64,000 bases of DNA from Chitinophaga agrisoli (lineage in GTDB: Bacteria; Bacteroidota; Bacteroidia; Chitinophagales; Chitinophagaceae), in assembly GCF_008386695.1 (NCBI RefSeq), contig NZ_VUOC01000004.1, positions 932,327-996,326 of the forward strand. Direction: 5' to 3'. Position numbers and translations under genes: made by a program. This document shows positions 54,035 to 62,993 of the stretch, one piece after another (the first letter of the stretch is position 1; the number at the start of each line of letters is the position of its first letter). Under the pieces are notes generated by a model. It saw only the letters and a program-made list of their open reading frames with translations. It was not told where the DNA came from and ran no database searches.

Positions 54035-54832
54035 TTACTTTGTTTCCAGCTCAATGATCTGGGCTAAAACGTGCGGGAACATTACAAAAGGAGTATGGCT
54101 TGACGGAAGGGAATATAATCTCTGGATACCCGCATCCCTGACCATTTTTTGTTGAAGTGTATAACCGATCGTATGGTCATTAAGGCTGTAAATAAAAACC
54201 TTATCAATTTTCCCAAACTTTGTGTCTGTCAGTGTAACTGGAGTAGCCAAAGGCGCTAAAGGTTCGGGTTTAATATTATTGCTTACATAATCAGCCACCT
54301 GTTTAGGCGCATCGGCGAGAAAAACATCGGCTACCCCTTCTTTGCGTATTGAAGCAATCCCTGCTTGCTTATCAACAACAAGATTTTTACCAACATGGCT
54401 CTCACTGTCAGTTTGAGCCAGGGAAAGAAGGCTTTCGCCATTTTTAGGCACATAAGCCGCAACATAGATCAACTTTTTGATTTGTGGTGCGATCTCCTCT
54501 GCTACCTGGCTCGCAACGATACCGCCGAAACTGTGGCCTACTAAAACTACATCCTGTTTGTCACCGATGGTCTTTTTAACCTCATCCACATATAATTTTA
54601 AGCTGATCGCCGGGATAGCCGTTTTATCGCTGCCATGCCCGGGAAGATTAACGGCAATGACGGGGTTACCGGATGCAGTCAGATCGTCAACAACGTGCTG
54701 CCAGTCAGCGGATGACGACCATGCGCCATGCACAATCACGATAGTGCTCTTGTTATTGGATTTTGCAGTTTGTGAAAATGCTGTGAATGTGGAAAACAAA
54801 AGTGCTGTTACAAAGAGAAAGATATTTTTCAT
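54035..54832 (-). CDS. Secreted alpha/beta hydrolase (EstC-like)
   Basis: The 265-residue protein has a signal peptide (FLFVTALLFSTFTAFSQ), the oxyanion loop HGAWSSSADW, GHSFGG (about 109-114), an acid near IYSLNDHTIG and a histidine in SSHTPFV. It is a close paralogue of the protein at 55714 (LNDHTIGYTLQQKMV versus QHDHTIGYSLQQKMV), but that one lacks a clear signal peptide. Confidence 0.94.
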   Translation of the reverse strand: MKNIFLFVTALLFSTFTAFSQTAKSNNKSTIVIVHGAWSSSADWQHVVDDLTASGNPVIAVNLPGHGSDKTAIPAISLKLYVDEVKKTIGDKQDVVLVGHSFGGIVASQVAEEIAPQIKKLIYVAAYVPKNGESLLSLAQTDSESHVGKNLVVDKQAGIASIRKEGVADVFLADAPKQVADYVSNNIKPEPLAPLATPVTLTDTKFGKIDKVFIYSLNDHTIGYTLQQKMVRDAGIQRLYSLPSSHTPFVMFPHVLAQIIELETK

Positions 54833-54857
54833 GATTTATGTATTTATTCGTTTTATA

Positions 54858-55673
54858 CTAGTTGTTTGCTGCCTGAGTAAGAAGTGATGTCAGCGCATCG
54901 GGCTGTGAAAGGAATGGACAATGTCCGGTGTTTATCTGGTATACAGATTTAACTACGCCCGCTGTGATCATTTTATCTTGCAGATATGGCGATATAACAT
55001 GGTCCTGTAAAGTTTTGATGTAAACCTTTTTAACCGATCCAAAATTTCCTTCAGTCAATGTAACAGGATTTATAAATGGAATAAGCGGCTCTGTGCGGTA
55101 ATTCTGCAGTACCAGCTGCTGAATTTCGGGAGTACCGTCCTGGATAAACAGATTTACAATATGGTCGTGCTTTACATCCACCGTATAATTTGCATTGTTA
55201 AAAATGAGAACGCTATCGACAAGCTGAGAATCGCGGTCCGTATGTGCCAATTGGTCGAGGGTTTGGCCAGAAACCGGCAGGTAGGCGGCCACATAAACCA
55301 GTTTTTCAATTTTCGAAGGAATGGCCTCTGCCACAGATGAAATGATCATTCCGCCAAGACTGTGGCCTACCAGAATAACTTTACCATTCATTTTAGAGAT
55401 GGCGTCTATCACTTTATCTCTATAAACATCTAAAGTAATCGTACCGGGGATTGTCTGATCATCACCATGTCCCGGCAACTCGACAACAACGACTTTATTC
55501 CCTTGTTTTTCGAGATTATTCTTAACTGTCTGCCATGCGTAAGGCGCCTGCCAGGCCCCATGAACAAGTACATAATTACTGGATTGTTGAAGTGGCTTAT
55601 CGTCCTTCGAGCAAGAGGATAAGATGAATATAAAGACCACAGTAAGGAATTGGATCAATTTTAACTTTTTCAT
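54858..55673 (-). CDS. Lipoprotein alpha/beta hydrolase
   Basis: The 271-residue protein has a lipobox (IFILSSC, Cys21), HGAWQAPYAW, GHSLGG (about 107-112), QDHVISPY (acid region) and NTGHCPFL (histidine). It is a paralogue of the hydrolase half of the fusion at 42554, with matching YVLVHGAWQAPY and VELPGHG segments. It is cotranscribed with the flanking hydrolases, 25 bp upstream of the gene at 54035. Confidence 0.94.
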   Translation of the reverse strand: MKKLKLIQFLTVVFIFILSSCSKDDKPLQQSSNYVLVHGAWQAPYAWQTVKNNLEKQGNKVVVVELPGHGDDQTIPGTITLDVYRDKVIDAISKMNGKVILVGHSLGGMIISSVAEAIPSKIEKLVYVAAYLPVSGQTLDQLAHTDRDSQLVDSVLIFNNANYTVDVKHDHIVNLFIQDGTPEIQQLVLQNYRTEPLIPFINPVTLTEGNFGSVKKVYIKTLQDHVISPYLQDKMITAGVVKSVYQINTGHCPFLSQPDALTSLLTQAANN

Positions 55674-55713
55674 GATTGTTTTATTGTAGTGTTATGTTGT
55701 TATTAGTTGTGAG

Positions 55714-56487
55714 TCAATTGGCTTCCACGGTTATAATATCTGATAGTAATTGAGGGAATACGATAAAGGGAGTGTGGCTGGATGGCAATGAGTACGTTCT
55801 GACAATGCCGGCATCTTCTACCATCTTTTGTTGTAGTGAATAGCCAATGGTGTGGTCATGCTGACTGTGAACATATACTTTGGGGGTTTTTCCAAAATTG
55901 CCATGGGTCAAATCCACCGGTGTGGCCAGCGGAACAAGGGGCTCAGGCCTGAGATTATCGGTAACGTATTTCGCAATATGTGCGGGTGCATCGGCCAGAA
56001 ATACGTCCGTAACAGCTTCCCTTACTATACTGGCAAGACCTGCGTTCTCGTCCACGATAAGGTTTCTACCCACATGACTCTGTTTGTCAGATTGAGCCAG
56101 TGACATTAAACTATCTCCATTTTGGGGAACAAAAGCGGCGATATAAATTATTTTCTTTATCTGCGGTGCGATCAGTTCCGCTACCTGGCTTGCAACTATT
56201 CCACCGAAGCTATGACCGACCAAAGTGACATCCCTTTCGTCGCCGATGGCCTTTAAGACTTCGTAGACATAAAGCTGCAGGCTGATGTTTGAAATAGGTG
56301 TTTCATCACTTCCGTGGCCAGGAAGATTTACTGTGATCAGCTTATTGCCATGGGACATCAGGTGACTCGCAACATGGAGCCAATCGTTTGCGGAAGACCA
56401 GGCCCCGTGAACAATTACGATTGTGCTGCTGCTTTTATTCAATGCCGGATTTAAATCTTCCTGGTTATTATTTTTTTCGCTTTGCAT
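55714..56487 (-). CDS. Alpha/beta hydrolase, first gene of the cluster
   Basis: The 257-residue protein has no clear signal peptide. It shows HGAWSSANDW (about 27-36), GHSFGG (about 101-106), QHDHTIGY (acid region) and SSHTPFIV (histidine). It is a paralogue of 54035. A promoter with a perfect FNR-box-like dyad lies just upstream (56511-56556), and the downstream hydrolases follow with short gaps of 40, 25 and 110 bp. Confidence 0.93.
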   Translation of the reverse strand: MQSEKNNNQEDLNPALNKSSSTIVIVHGAWSSANDWLHVASHLMSHGNKLITVNLPGHGSDETPISNISLQLYVYEVLKAIGDERDVTLVGHSFGGIVASQVAELIAPQIKKIIYIAAFVPQNGDSLMSLAQSDKQSHVGRNLIVDENAGLASIVREAVTDVFLADAPAHIAKYVTDNLRPEPLVPLATPVDLTHGNFGKTPKVYVHSQHDHTIGYSLQQKMVEDAGIVRTYSLPSSHTPFIVFPQLLSDIITVEAN

Positions 56488-56510
56488 AATGTTAGTTGTT
56501 TATTACAATG

Positions 56511-56556
56511 CAAAGGAAGGGGAAATAAAACCCACACCACTTGTCCTGTGACAAGT
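56511..56556 (-). promoter_or_regulatory. Promoter of the hydrolase cluster with an FNR-box-like dyad
   Basis: ACTTGTC-CTGT-GACAAGT at 56539-56556 has perfect 7-bp arms; its core TTGTC-N4-GACAA has FNR-box geometry. A -7-like box TTCCTTTG (one mismatch) lies on the minus strand at 56518-56511. The dyad centre is 29.5 bp upstream of the box, the same as at 241-284 and 643-686. Confidence 0.55.
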
Positions 56557-57076
56557 AATGAAAATCAGGGTCGCCGGGCTAAGAATTTCAATTGTTAACC
56601 CAACGCTTAAGAGGAAGGCGAATTGCGATCCAGGGAACCTGCTCAGGAAACGGCAGGGGGTGGAGGTGACTTCACGGGAAATAACAGATACATTGGTAGT
56701 TGGGCAGGCAACATCATTTCCGCGGAGTTTGCCAGAGATGGACATCCTTTGATATGGAAATTTTTCAAAAACCGCTACAGTGGCATATATAAACGAAAAA
56801 GGCATTCTAAAGAATGCCTTTTGTGATCCCGCTGGGAGAATTTCAGCCCTACGGGAACTTGCTACGGAGCGTATTTTCAAACAACCATCTATAGCCAACC
56901 CTTTTTCCTACCCTCGTTGGTTGATGGTATTTGTTTGTTTTTTAGAGCAAAGAACTATTACTGCAAATGTATTAAATTATGTTTTTCTCTTTAACCTTCC
57001 TTTGAAGGTGTTTTTTAAAATAATCTAGGTCTTCCTTGAGCCGTTGGCGGTCATTTTCCACCCTGATCAATTGCCC
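56557..57076. other. Gene-free stretch with a hairpin and repeat-like sequence
   Basis: No convincing gene is seen. AAAAGGCATTC-TAAA-GAATGCCTTTT (56797-56822) is a perfect hairpin with flanking A and T runs, a bidirectional terminator candidate. Just after it, TCCCGCTGGGA and CCCTACGGGA occur close together (56827-56857), a pattern reminiscent of dispersed repeats in Bacteroidota. Open frames over this stretch have unlikely composition. Confidence 0.5.
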
Positions 57077-57982
57077 TTAAAATCTAAATTGCAGCCCTGC
57101 TCCGGCGTAAAGCGATCCCCGGAAGGAATATCCCTTATCCTGAAAAATTGTCTTCAAACTCCTGTCGGTTATTTGTGCGGTACGTGTAGCATTTAAGCCG
57201 AAAGTGAGAGGGATGGTCACGCGTTTCCCTAACTTTATTTCCGGGCGTAATCCGAAGACGACATATTGATGGGTGAATATTTTATCCTTTCCTTCCTGCT
57301 CCAGCAAGGCCATCTGCCCGTTAACCTCCATCACCAGGTTTAGCTTGAAGTTTGTATTAAACTGGTAGCCCGCCGACACTTCAAGGCCATCCCTTAGTGA
57401 AGCCTGTACCGAATAACGTCCTGAGGTTCTCCAGTTAAGGTAAAAAGCGGGAAATAGCATGGGGAATCCAAAAGAGTTGTTTAGAGCAAGGCCACCACCC
57501 AGGTCAAGGTTGGGTTTTAAATGACGGATAAATACCGCGCTAACGCTGCCCAATACATTTTTGAACCTTATTTGCGACAGATCAGTAGTGGGCATAAAGA
57601 TTCCGCCACCGACACCCGTCCTGAGCGACCACCGGTCATTTAATGGCCGCTGGTAATTCAAACTCACACCTATATTTAGAACCTTGTCGACAACCAACGG
57701 TGCGGTAAAATTCTTGTTGTTAAGACCAACATAGGCTCCCCCAACACCGATAGACCACATGGTTGGACGATTCAATTCGTTTAATTTTTTGGACAGGGGA
57801 ATGTTGATACCTGCCTGGTAGACAATGGCCGAGCCTTTGCTATTTCCTATCCGCCGACTGGAATCGCCTTCCGTCATCTGATAGCCCGATGTTCCAAAAT
57901 ACTCGGTCTTTAAAAAGGCCTGTGCATTGCTTCTTGTAGAAGCAACACCTATAATAAACACACATATCAATAATGATCTCAT
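57077..57982 (-). CDS. Outer membrane beta-barrel protein (DUF6268-like)
   Basis: From the ATG at 57982 it has 301 residues: a signal peptide (SLLICVFIIGVASTRSNAQ) and a chain of amphipathic strands (SIGVGGAYVGLNNKNF, LRTGVGGGIFMPTTDL, RYSVQASLRDGLEVSAGYQF) ending in LYAGAGLQFRF, a typical OmpA/BamA-recognised C-terminus. DUF6268 fits but is from memory. It is divergent from a LytS-type kinase that may control it. An alternative start is 58006. Confidence 0.8.
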   Translation of the reverse strand: MRSLLICVFIIGVASTRSNAQAFLKTEYFGTSGYQMTEGDSSRRIGNSKGSAIVYQAGINIPLSKKLNELNRPTMWSIGVGGAYVGLNNKNFTAPLVVDKVLNIGVSLNYQRPLNDRWSLRTGVGGGIFMPTTDLSQIRFKNVLGSVSAVFIRHLKPNLDLGGGLALNNSFGFPMLFPAFYLNWRTSGRYSVQASLRDGLEVSAGYQFNTNFKLNLVMEVNGQMALLEQEGKDKIFTHQYVVFGLRPEIKLGKRVTIPLTFGLNATRTAQITDRSLKTIFQDKGYSFRGSLYAGAGLQFRF

Positions 57983-58082
57983 AGCTTTTAAATAAACTGT
58001 TTCCATTAAACCAGACGTTTTTGGCGTCCACTGGAACAAAGATGAAGCAGGTAGCTGCATGATAGAAATTATTTTGACCGAT

Positions 58083-58138
58083 AGGCGTTTCGCTTTGACG
58101 CCTGGTAATCAGGCTGTAGACTATTACCCTTAACTTTG
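58083..58138 (+). promoter_or_regulatory. Divergent control region before the LytS gene
   Basis: A perfect -7 box TAACTTTG lies at 58131-58138, only 4 nt before the ATG at 58143, so the mRNA would be nearly or fully leaderless. The dyad AGGCGT (58083-58088) with ACGCCT (58098-58103) lies upstream and could be shared with the divergent outer membrane gene. Confidence 0.45.
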
Positions 58139-58142
58139 CCGC

Positions 58143-59159
58143 ATGACGCTGTTAAAAAAATATGACCGGTTTGTAATTTTGATCTGGATTTTTCTGACCA
58201 TTGTTTTCTGGTTCCGGTATATACCGGACTCCTCTATGCTGGAAGGTGGTTTGCTGGCAATCTGCATCATGTCATGTTTATACCCGTTCACCACTTATTT
58301 GAGCAAAAACCTGTTGCAAAAGGCAATGAGACAACAGCGGATGCTTTTGTTTGCCGGACAGTTTTTTCTGGTATCAGCGATATCTGCCCTATTTATACCG
58401 GCTGTTCTACATGGTTTTCTTTATCTGGAACAAAGCGGCTTTCTTCCCCCGTCTGAACTCTTGTTAGGGAGGAACCTCTTCAGCATTATGTATATAAATG
58501 CACTGGTGGTGGCTTTATTTGTGAATTTCGGATTTTGTGGGTTGAGGTTCCATGAGGAAAGCATGAAATTGCACGAAGCATTGGTTGAATCCCAATTACA
58601 GATACTTCAGCAACAGATCAGCCCCCATTTCATGTTCAATGTATTGAACCACATTAATATATTGATGCAGGAGGATGTAGCTTTGGCATCTTCATTGCTG
58701 ATAAGGTATTCCAAGATACTGCGTTATCAACTGGATAGTGACAAAAACAGCAAGGTAAGCGTAGCGCAGGAGGTGCAATTTTTAAAAGACTTTATTGAGA
58801 TAGAAAAAGTGAGATGGGGAAATGAGCTGACCATCAATTGTTCGTGGAAGATCGAGGATAACCATAAAGCATTCCCCCCTTTATTATTAATCACCTTTAT
58901 TGAAAATGCCTTCAAACATGTGGCCCGGGGTATATCAGAAATGGCTTATGTGAACATATCTTTGGAACAAACAGCTAATTCAATTTGTTTAGAGGTTGAA
59001 AACTCTAAATCAGACATTAAACAGGAAAAAGACCCCGTTTCGGGAATAGGACTTGAAAATGCGAAGAAACGTCTAGAAATTCTTTACGGAGCGCATTACG
59101 ATTTAATGATCAAAGACGCTAAAACAACTTATTATACTAAACTGGTTATCAAATTATAG
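58143..59159 (+). CDS. LytS-type sensor histidine kinase (His_kinase family)
   Basis: The 338-residue protein has four membrane helices (about 10-135), then a short linker and the LytS-type kinase domain: QLQILQQQISPHFMFNVLNH (about 151-170, phospho-His in the SPHF motif) and the ATP-binding FIENAFKHVARGIS. It signals to the LytTR regulator encoded 5 bp downstream. Confidence 0.95.
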   Translation: MTLLKKYDRFVILIWIFLTIVFWFRYIPDSSMLEGGLLAICIMSCLYPFTTYLSKNLLQKAMRQQRMLLFAGQFFLVSAISALFIPAVLHGFLYLEQSGFLPPSELLLGRNLFSIMYINALVVALFVNFGFCGLRFHEESMKLHEALVESQLQILQQQISPHFMFNVLNHINILMQEDVALASSLLIRYSKILRYQLDSDKNSKVSVAQEVQFLKDFIEIEKVRWGNELTINCSWKIEDNHKAFPPLLLITFIENAFKHVARGISEMAYVNISLEQTANSICLEVENSKSDIKQEKDPVSGIGLENAKKRLEILYGAHYDLMIKDAKTTYYTKLVIKL

Positions 59160-59164
59160 GTGTT

Positions 59165-59917
59165 ATGGGAGAAATAATATCAAAACAAACAAGCAGCCCG
59201 CTTTTAAGGTGCCTCGTCGTGGATGATGAGCCGATCGCCATAAAGGGGGTGGTTAACTTTATTAACCAGTTGGATTTCCTGGAGGTTGCAGATACCTGCA
59301 CCTCTGCCATAAAAGCAACGGAGATCCTGAAAGCGAAGGATATTGACCTTATGTTCCTGGATATCAATATGCCGATGCTTTCCGGACTTGAGTTTTTACA
59401 GTCTTTGGATAAATCTCCACTTGCCATCTTAACCACTGCTTACTCCGAGCACGCACTGGAAGGCTTTCGGTTGAATGTGGTGGATTACCTGATGAAGCCT
59501 TTAGAGTTTCAGCGCTTTTTCCAGGCAGCAAACAAGGCATTGAGTATATTCCAATCCCGTCTCATTTTACAAAATAGTAAGGAAGGGGCGGATTCCGATA
59601 TGTATATCCGGCAGGGAGACACCTTTCTGAGAATTATCTGGGAGGATATTCTATTTGTGGAAGGAATGCAGAATTACCTGAAACTGCATTTTAAAGAAAA
59701 GACCTTCATTATCCATCAAACTATGACCTCCCTGGAGGAAATGCTGCCTAAAGACTCTTTTTTCAGGATCCATCAATCCTACCTGATCAACACTCGTAAA
59801 ATTGATGCTATTTCAGGCGGGCGGGTTTTTATTGATGGCAAACAGCTTCCTGTTTCACGCCACAGAAAAGAAGCGCTACTTAAAGCGGTGGTGTACCTTA
59901 AGTTGATAAGTAAATGA
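59165..59917 (+). CDS. LytTR-family response regulator
   Basis: The 250-residue protein has a receiver domain (about 12-130) with Asp66 in LMFLDINMP and a C-terminal LytTR DNA-binding domain (about 145-245) with ILFVEGMQNYLKLHF and FFRIHQSYLINTRKIDAISG. LytTR proteins bind paired 9-10 bp direct repeats. It is an operon with the upstream LytS gene; the divergent outer membrane protein is a possible target. Confidence 0.96.
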   Translation: MGEIISKQTSSPLLRCLVVDDEPIAIKGVVNFINQLDFLEVADTCTSAIKATEILKAKDIDLMFLDINMPMLSGLEFLQSLDKSPLAILTTAYSEHALEGFRLNVVDYLMKPLEFQRFFQAANKALSIFQSRLILQNSKEGADSDMYIRQGDTFLRIIWEDILFVEGMQNYLKLHFKEKTFIIHQTMTSLEEMLPKDSFFRIHQSYLINTRKIDAISGGRVFIDGKQLPVSRHRKEALLKAVVYLKLISK

Positions 59918-60099
59918 GACTCCGGCCCCTATTATTTCCCAAGATATACACTGGTAATAAGCATAATATTGCACTACATAATTAAACCTAATGGTTAATA
60001 TTTTAGATAACGTTATTGCAAGAATAGCTTTTAAGTGATTTAATGGATGTTTAATTGGTCTACTCTTATTATGTGAGTCTCATGGGTGCATCTTAATTA

Positions 60100-60996
60100 T
60101 CAGTTAAATGCCTGCCGGAACTCAAGCGGTGACAAGCTGGTTTTCTTCTTAAACAGCGTACTGAACGATTGTGCGTGTTCAAAGCCTAATGTATAAGCAA
60201 TTTCACTTACCGATAAATTTGTAGTCGAGAGTTTTTCCTTCGCCTTTTCAATTAACCTCTGATGTATATGCTGTTGTGTATTTTGCCCTGTATGCATGCG
60301 CAGTAGATCGCTCAGGTAGTTTGGAGACAGGCTCATAAGTTCGGCCACGCGTTGTACCGTTAATAGTTCCGGTTGCTTTGTTGTACTGCTGTCAAAATAC
60401 TCATCAACAAGGCGTTCAAATTTGGCAAGCAGTTGATGATTGTAGTTTTTCCGGGTGATAAACTGCCGCTCGTAAAATCGATTGGAATAATTGAGCAACA
60501 ACTCAATTTGCGATAGGATAATTTCCTGAGTATATTTATCAATATGCAGGCATTCCTTATCGATCTTGTTCAATATTGTAACAAGATCATCTTCTTCTTC
60601 AGCAGAAAGATGCAGAGCCTCATTTACGGCGTAAGAAAAGAAGTTGTAACTGTTGATGTTACTTGCCAGAGGATGGGCCAGCAAAAAGTCAGGATGGAAA
60701 ATAAGCAGGTAACCTGACCCGCATTCTAGGTTGTTCAGATCCAGGTACTGAACTTGATTAGGTGCAGTAAAGCTCAGAACACCCTTATTGTAATCATAAT
60801 GCTGCTGACCATATCGTATTTTACCCTTGACTTCCCTTTTGAGGGCAACACAATAAAATCTATTCACAAAACCTTTCCATACATCATCTTCCAGGAAAAT
60901 ACTTTCGGCGAGGTTGATCACACTTACCAATGGGTGGCGTGGCTCGGGCAAAGAGAGTAACCGGTGAAATTCTGAGACTGATCTGATGGCATTCAT
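60100..60996 (-). CDS. AraC family transcriptional regulator
   Basis: The 298-residue protein has an N-terminal sensing domain (about 20-130), a helical linker and a C-terminal AraC domain with VAELMSLSPNYLSDLLRMHT and VSEIAYTLGFEHAQSFSTLF. It lies downstream of the aldo/keto reductase gene on the same strand with a 68-bp gap. AATGTT-N6-AACATT (60997-61014) lies between its start and that gene and may be an operator. Confidence 0.94.
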   Translation of the reverse strand: MNAIRSVSEFHRLLSLPEPRHPLVSVINLAESIFLEDDVWKGFVNRFYCVALKREVKGKIRYGQQHYDYNKGVLSFTAPNQVQYLDLNNLECGSGYLLIFHPDFLLAHPLASNINSYNFFSYAVNEALHLSAEEEDDLVTILNKIDKECLHIDKYTQEIILSQIELLLNYSNRFYERQFITRKNYNHQLLAKFERLVDEYFDSSTTKQPELLTVQRVAELMSLSPNYLSDLLRMHTGQNTQQHIHQRLIEKAKEKLSTTNLSVSEIAYTLGFEHAQSFSTLFKKKTSLSPLEFRQAFN

Positions 60997-61064
60997 AATG
61001 TTAATTTAAACATTTTAATGTGAAGAGTAGTGGTTGCATCCTTAAATGCAATCGTATAAATACT

Positions 61065-62069
61065 CTAATCAATAAGCCCCATACTAAACTCATCGTATGG
61101 ATTGCCGGTATCAGTACCCAACGGCACAATGCTTTCGAGTTTCGACAGATCAGCTTCGTTTAATTCAATTTCGGTGGCAGCTATGTTTTGCTCTAAATAT
61201 TTTCTTCGTTTGGTGCCCGGAATAGGTAAGATGCCCTTATTTATAATCCAAGCCAGTGCTAACTGTGATGTGGTTATTTTTTTCTCTTCGGCCATTACCT
61301 CAATTGCCTTAACCAACTCAATATTCTTGTAAAAATGAGCTTCCTGAAAACGTGGAATTGCCCGGCGAAAATCATTTTCCGGCAAGTCATCTATGGTTCG
61401 TATCTGTCCTGATAAAAAACCACGTCCTAATGGGGAATAAGCAACAAAACCTATCCCAAGTTCATTCAGAGTATTCAGTATGCCACGTTGTTCAGTTGTT
61501 CGCTCAAATAAAGAATATTCACTTTGTACCGCTGTAATCGGGTGAACCGCGTGAGCTCTTTTTACAGTTTCTGAAGATACTTCTGATAGTCCGAGATAAC
61601 CCAGTTTTCCTTCCTTCACCAGCTCGCTCATCGCCTCAATGGTTTCTTCGATGGGCGTGTTTTTATCAAGTCGGTGCATATAGTACAAATCGATATACGC
61701 CGTGTTAAGGTTTTTAAGAGAACGTTCCACCGCTTTTTTTACATACTCTTTTTTGCCATTAATAGCCCAGGTCACTTTGTTGTTATCATCTATTTCCCAG
61801 CCGAATTTTGTCGCGATAATATATTTGTTCCTATTACCATATATTGCTTTAGCAATCAACTGCTCATTTTTGAAAGGGCCGTACAAATCAGCAGTATCTA
61901 AAAAATTGCCGCCTAATTCGAGCGATCTGTGAATGGTGGCAATAGCTTCTTGCTCATCTGCCTCTCCATACATATTTCCTTCTTCAAAACCCGTCATACC
62001 CATACAGCCCAAACCTATAATTGGTACAACCAAACCTTCGCTTCCCAAATTTATTTTCTTCATTACCAT
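61065..62069 (-). CDS. Aldo/keto reductase
   Basis: The 334-residue protein has the AKR barrel with the catalytic tetrad: Asp and Tyr in LDTADLYGP (about 57-65), Lys in IATKFGW (about 84-90) and His in YYMHRLD (about 128-134). The C-terminal NADPH-binding loop reads PIPGTKRRKYLEQNIAA. The closest general type is the YakC/Tas-like class. It reduces aldehydes or ketones with NADPH in the cytoplasm. Two ATGs, 62069 and 62063, are possible starts. Confidence 0.94.
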   Translation of the reverse strand: MVMKKINLGSEGLVVPIIGLGCMGMTGFEEGNMYGEADEQEAIATIHRSLELGGNFLDTADLYGPFKNEQLIAKAIYGNRNKYIIATKFGWEIDDNNKVTWAINGKKEYVKKAVERSLKNLNTAYIDLYYMHRLDKNTPIEETIEAMSELVKEGKLGYLGLSEVSSETVKRAHAVHPITAVQSEYSLFERTTEQRGILNTLNELGIGFVAYSPLGRGFLSGQIRTIDDLPENDFRRAIPRFQEAHFYKNIELVKAIEVMAEEKKITTSQLALAWIINKGILPIPGTKRRKYLEQNIAATEIELNEADLSKLESIVPLGTDTGNPYDEFSMGLID

Positions 62070-62342
62070 ACTAACTATTTTAATAGGTCAAAGTTCGCTA
62101 AGAACACTTTAATAGCTGTATGCAAAGCCCTGAAAGTTGTATGCAAATCAAGGATCGGCTAAATATGGTTAAGCGAAAAACGCTAAAGATTAAATCTGAT
62201 GTTGTCATAGGGATACGCTACTACCTTTTAATAAGCCCCTCCAAAAACCATATTTATAATGCTTATAATTTTTTGCTGACACTTTTTTATATTATTTATT
62301 AAGTATATATTTGAAGATGATAATTGTATATATCCCATATTT

Positions 62343-62807
62343 ATGAAACATGTTTTCGTTCTCTTTATACCTTTCTTGTTTACGTTTTGTCACAGTAATA
62401 ATGTAACCAGTAGTAAATCAGATGCAATTGTATCCCCAACAGAAACGCCTCCCATTGAAGATACCACTTGGGTGCAAAAGGCGCCCATTCCTCCGGATAG
62501 CACCTATTTTGTGATAAATAAAGAGTTTCCATGGTTGGGTGATACCATTCGCAGTTATATACAACTATCAACAAATGAAACGGTGAAGTTATTTGTTAAG
62601 GACAGCTCTATTGTGTTTATGTATGATGGGTACGAAAAAACAGATACCAGTGGGTATGTTAGCGTACGATTAGGTGCAGACAGCTTTAACGGAGAAGGTA
62701 CAGTATTTACAACAGCTGAATTGATATCAGTCGATATCTTAAGTCGTGAAATAACTGTGTATGATATTGCTACTGATTCCAGCCATCTGTGGGTCAGGCC
62801 AGAATAG
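62343..62807 (+). CDS. Lipoprotein of unknown function
   Basis: The 154-residue protein has a lipobox (FLFTFC, Cys17), a Ser/Thr/Pro-rich linker (about 20-50) and a compact beta-rich domain (about 55-154) rich in Asp and Ser. No known motif is seen. The 273-nt gap before it is AT-rich and without a gene. Confidence 0.72.
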   Translation: MKHVFVLFIPFLFTFCHSNNVTSSKSDAIVSPTETPPIEDTTWVQKAPIPPDSTYFVINKEFPWLGDTIRSYIQLSTNETVKLFVKDSSIVFMYDGYEKTDTSGYVSVRLGADSFNGEGTVFTTAELISVDILSREITVYDIATDSSHLWVRPE

Positions 62808-62993
62808 CTCAATAGTAGTAATGCCGGTGAACGGAATGCGACGCAACGATGCTAAATAGAAATCCTAATGCTCGATCCATTAAAGTGTGGTATTTCAAGA
62901 CATGTGAGATAAAGTATCTATTGTTTTGTCACTCAGTTAAATATTTGATGATAATGTAATTTTAGTTAAAATTATACCTACAAATAGAAACCT

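Noticed and set aside
56822-56880. tRNA-like sequence with GATCCCGCTGGGA
   Set aside because: The resemblance covers only part of a T-arm; no acceptor stem, anticodon arm or D-arm can be folded.
56503-56898. Minus-strand open frame of 131 codons after the hydrolase cluster
   Set aside because: It overlaps the dyad promoter and the hairpin/repeat region, has no clear domain and a composition unlike neighbouring genes.
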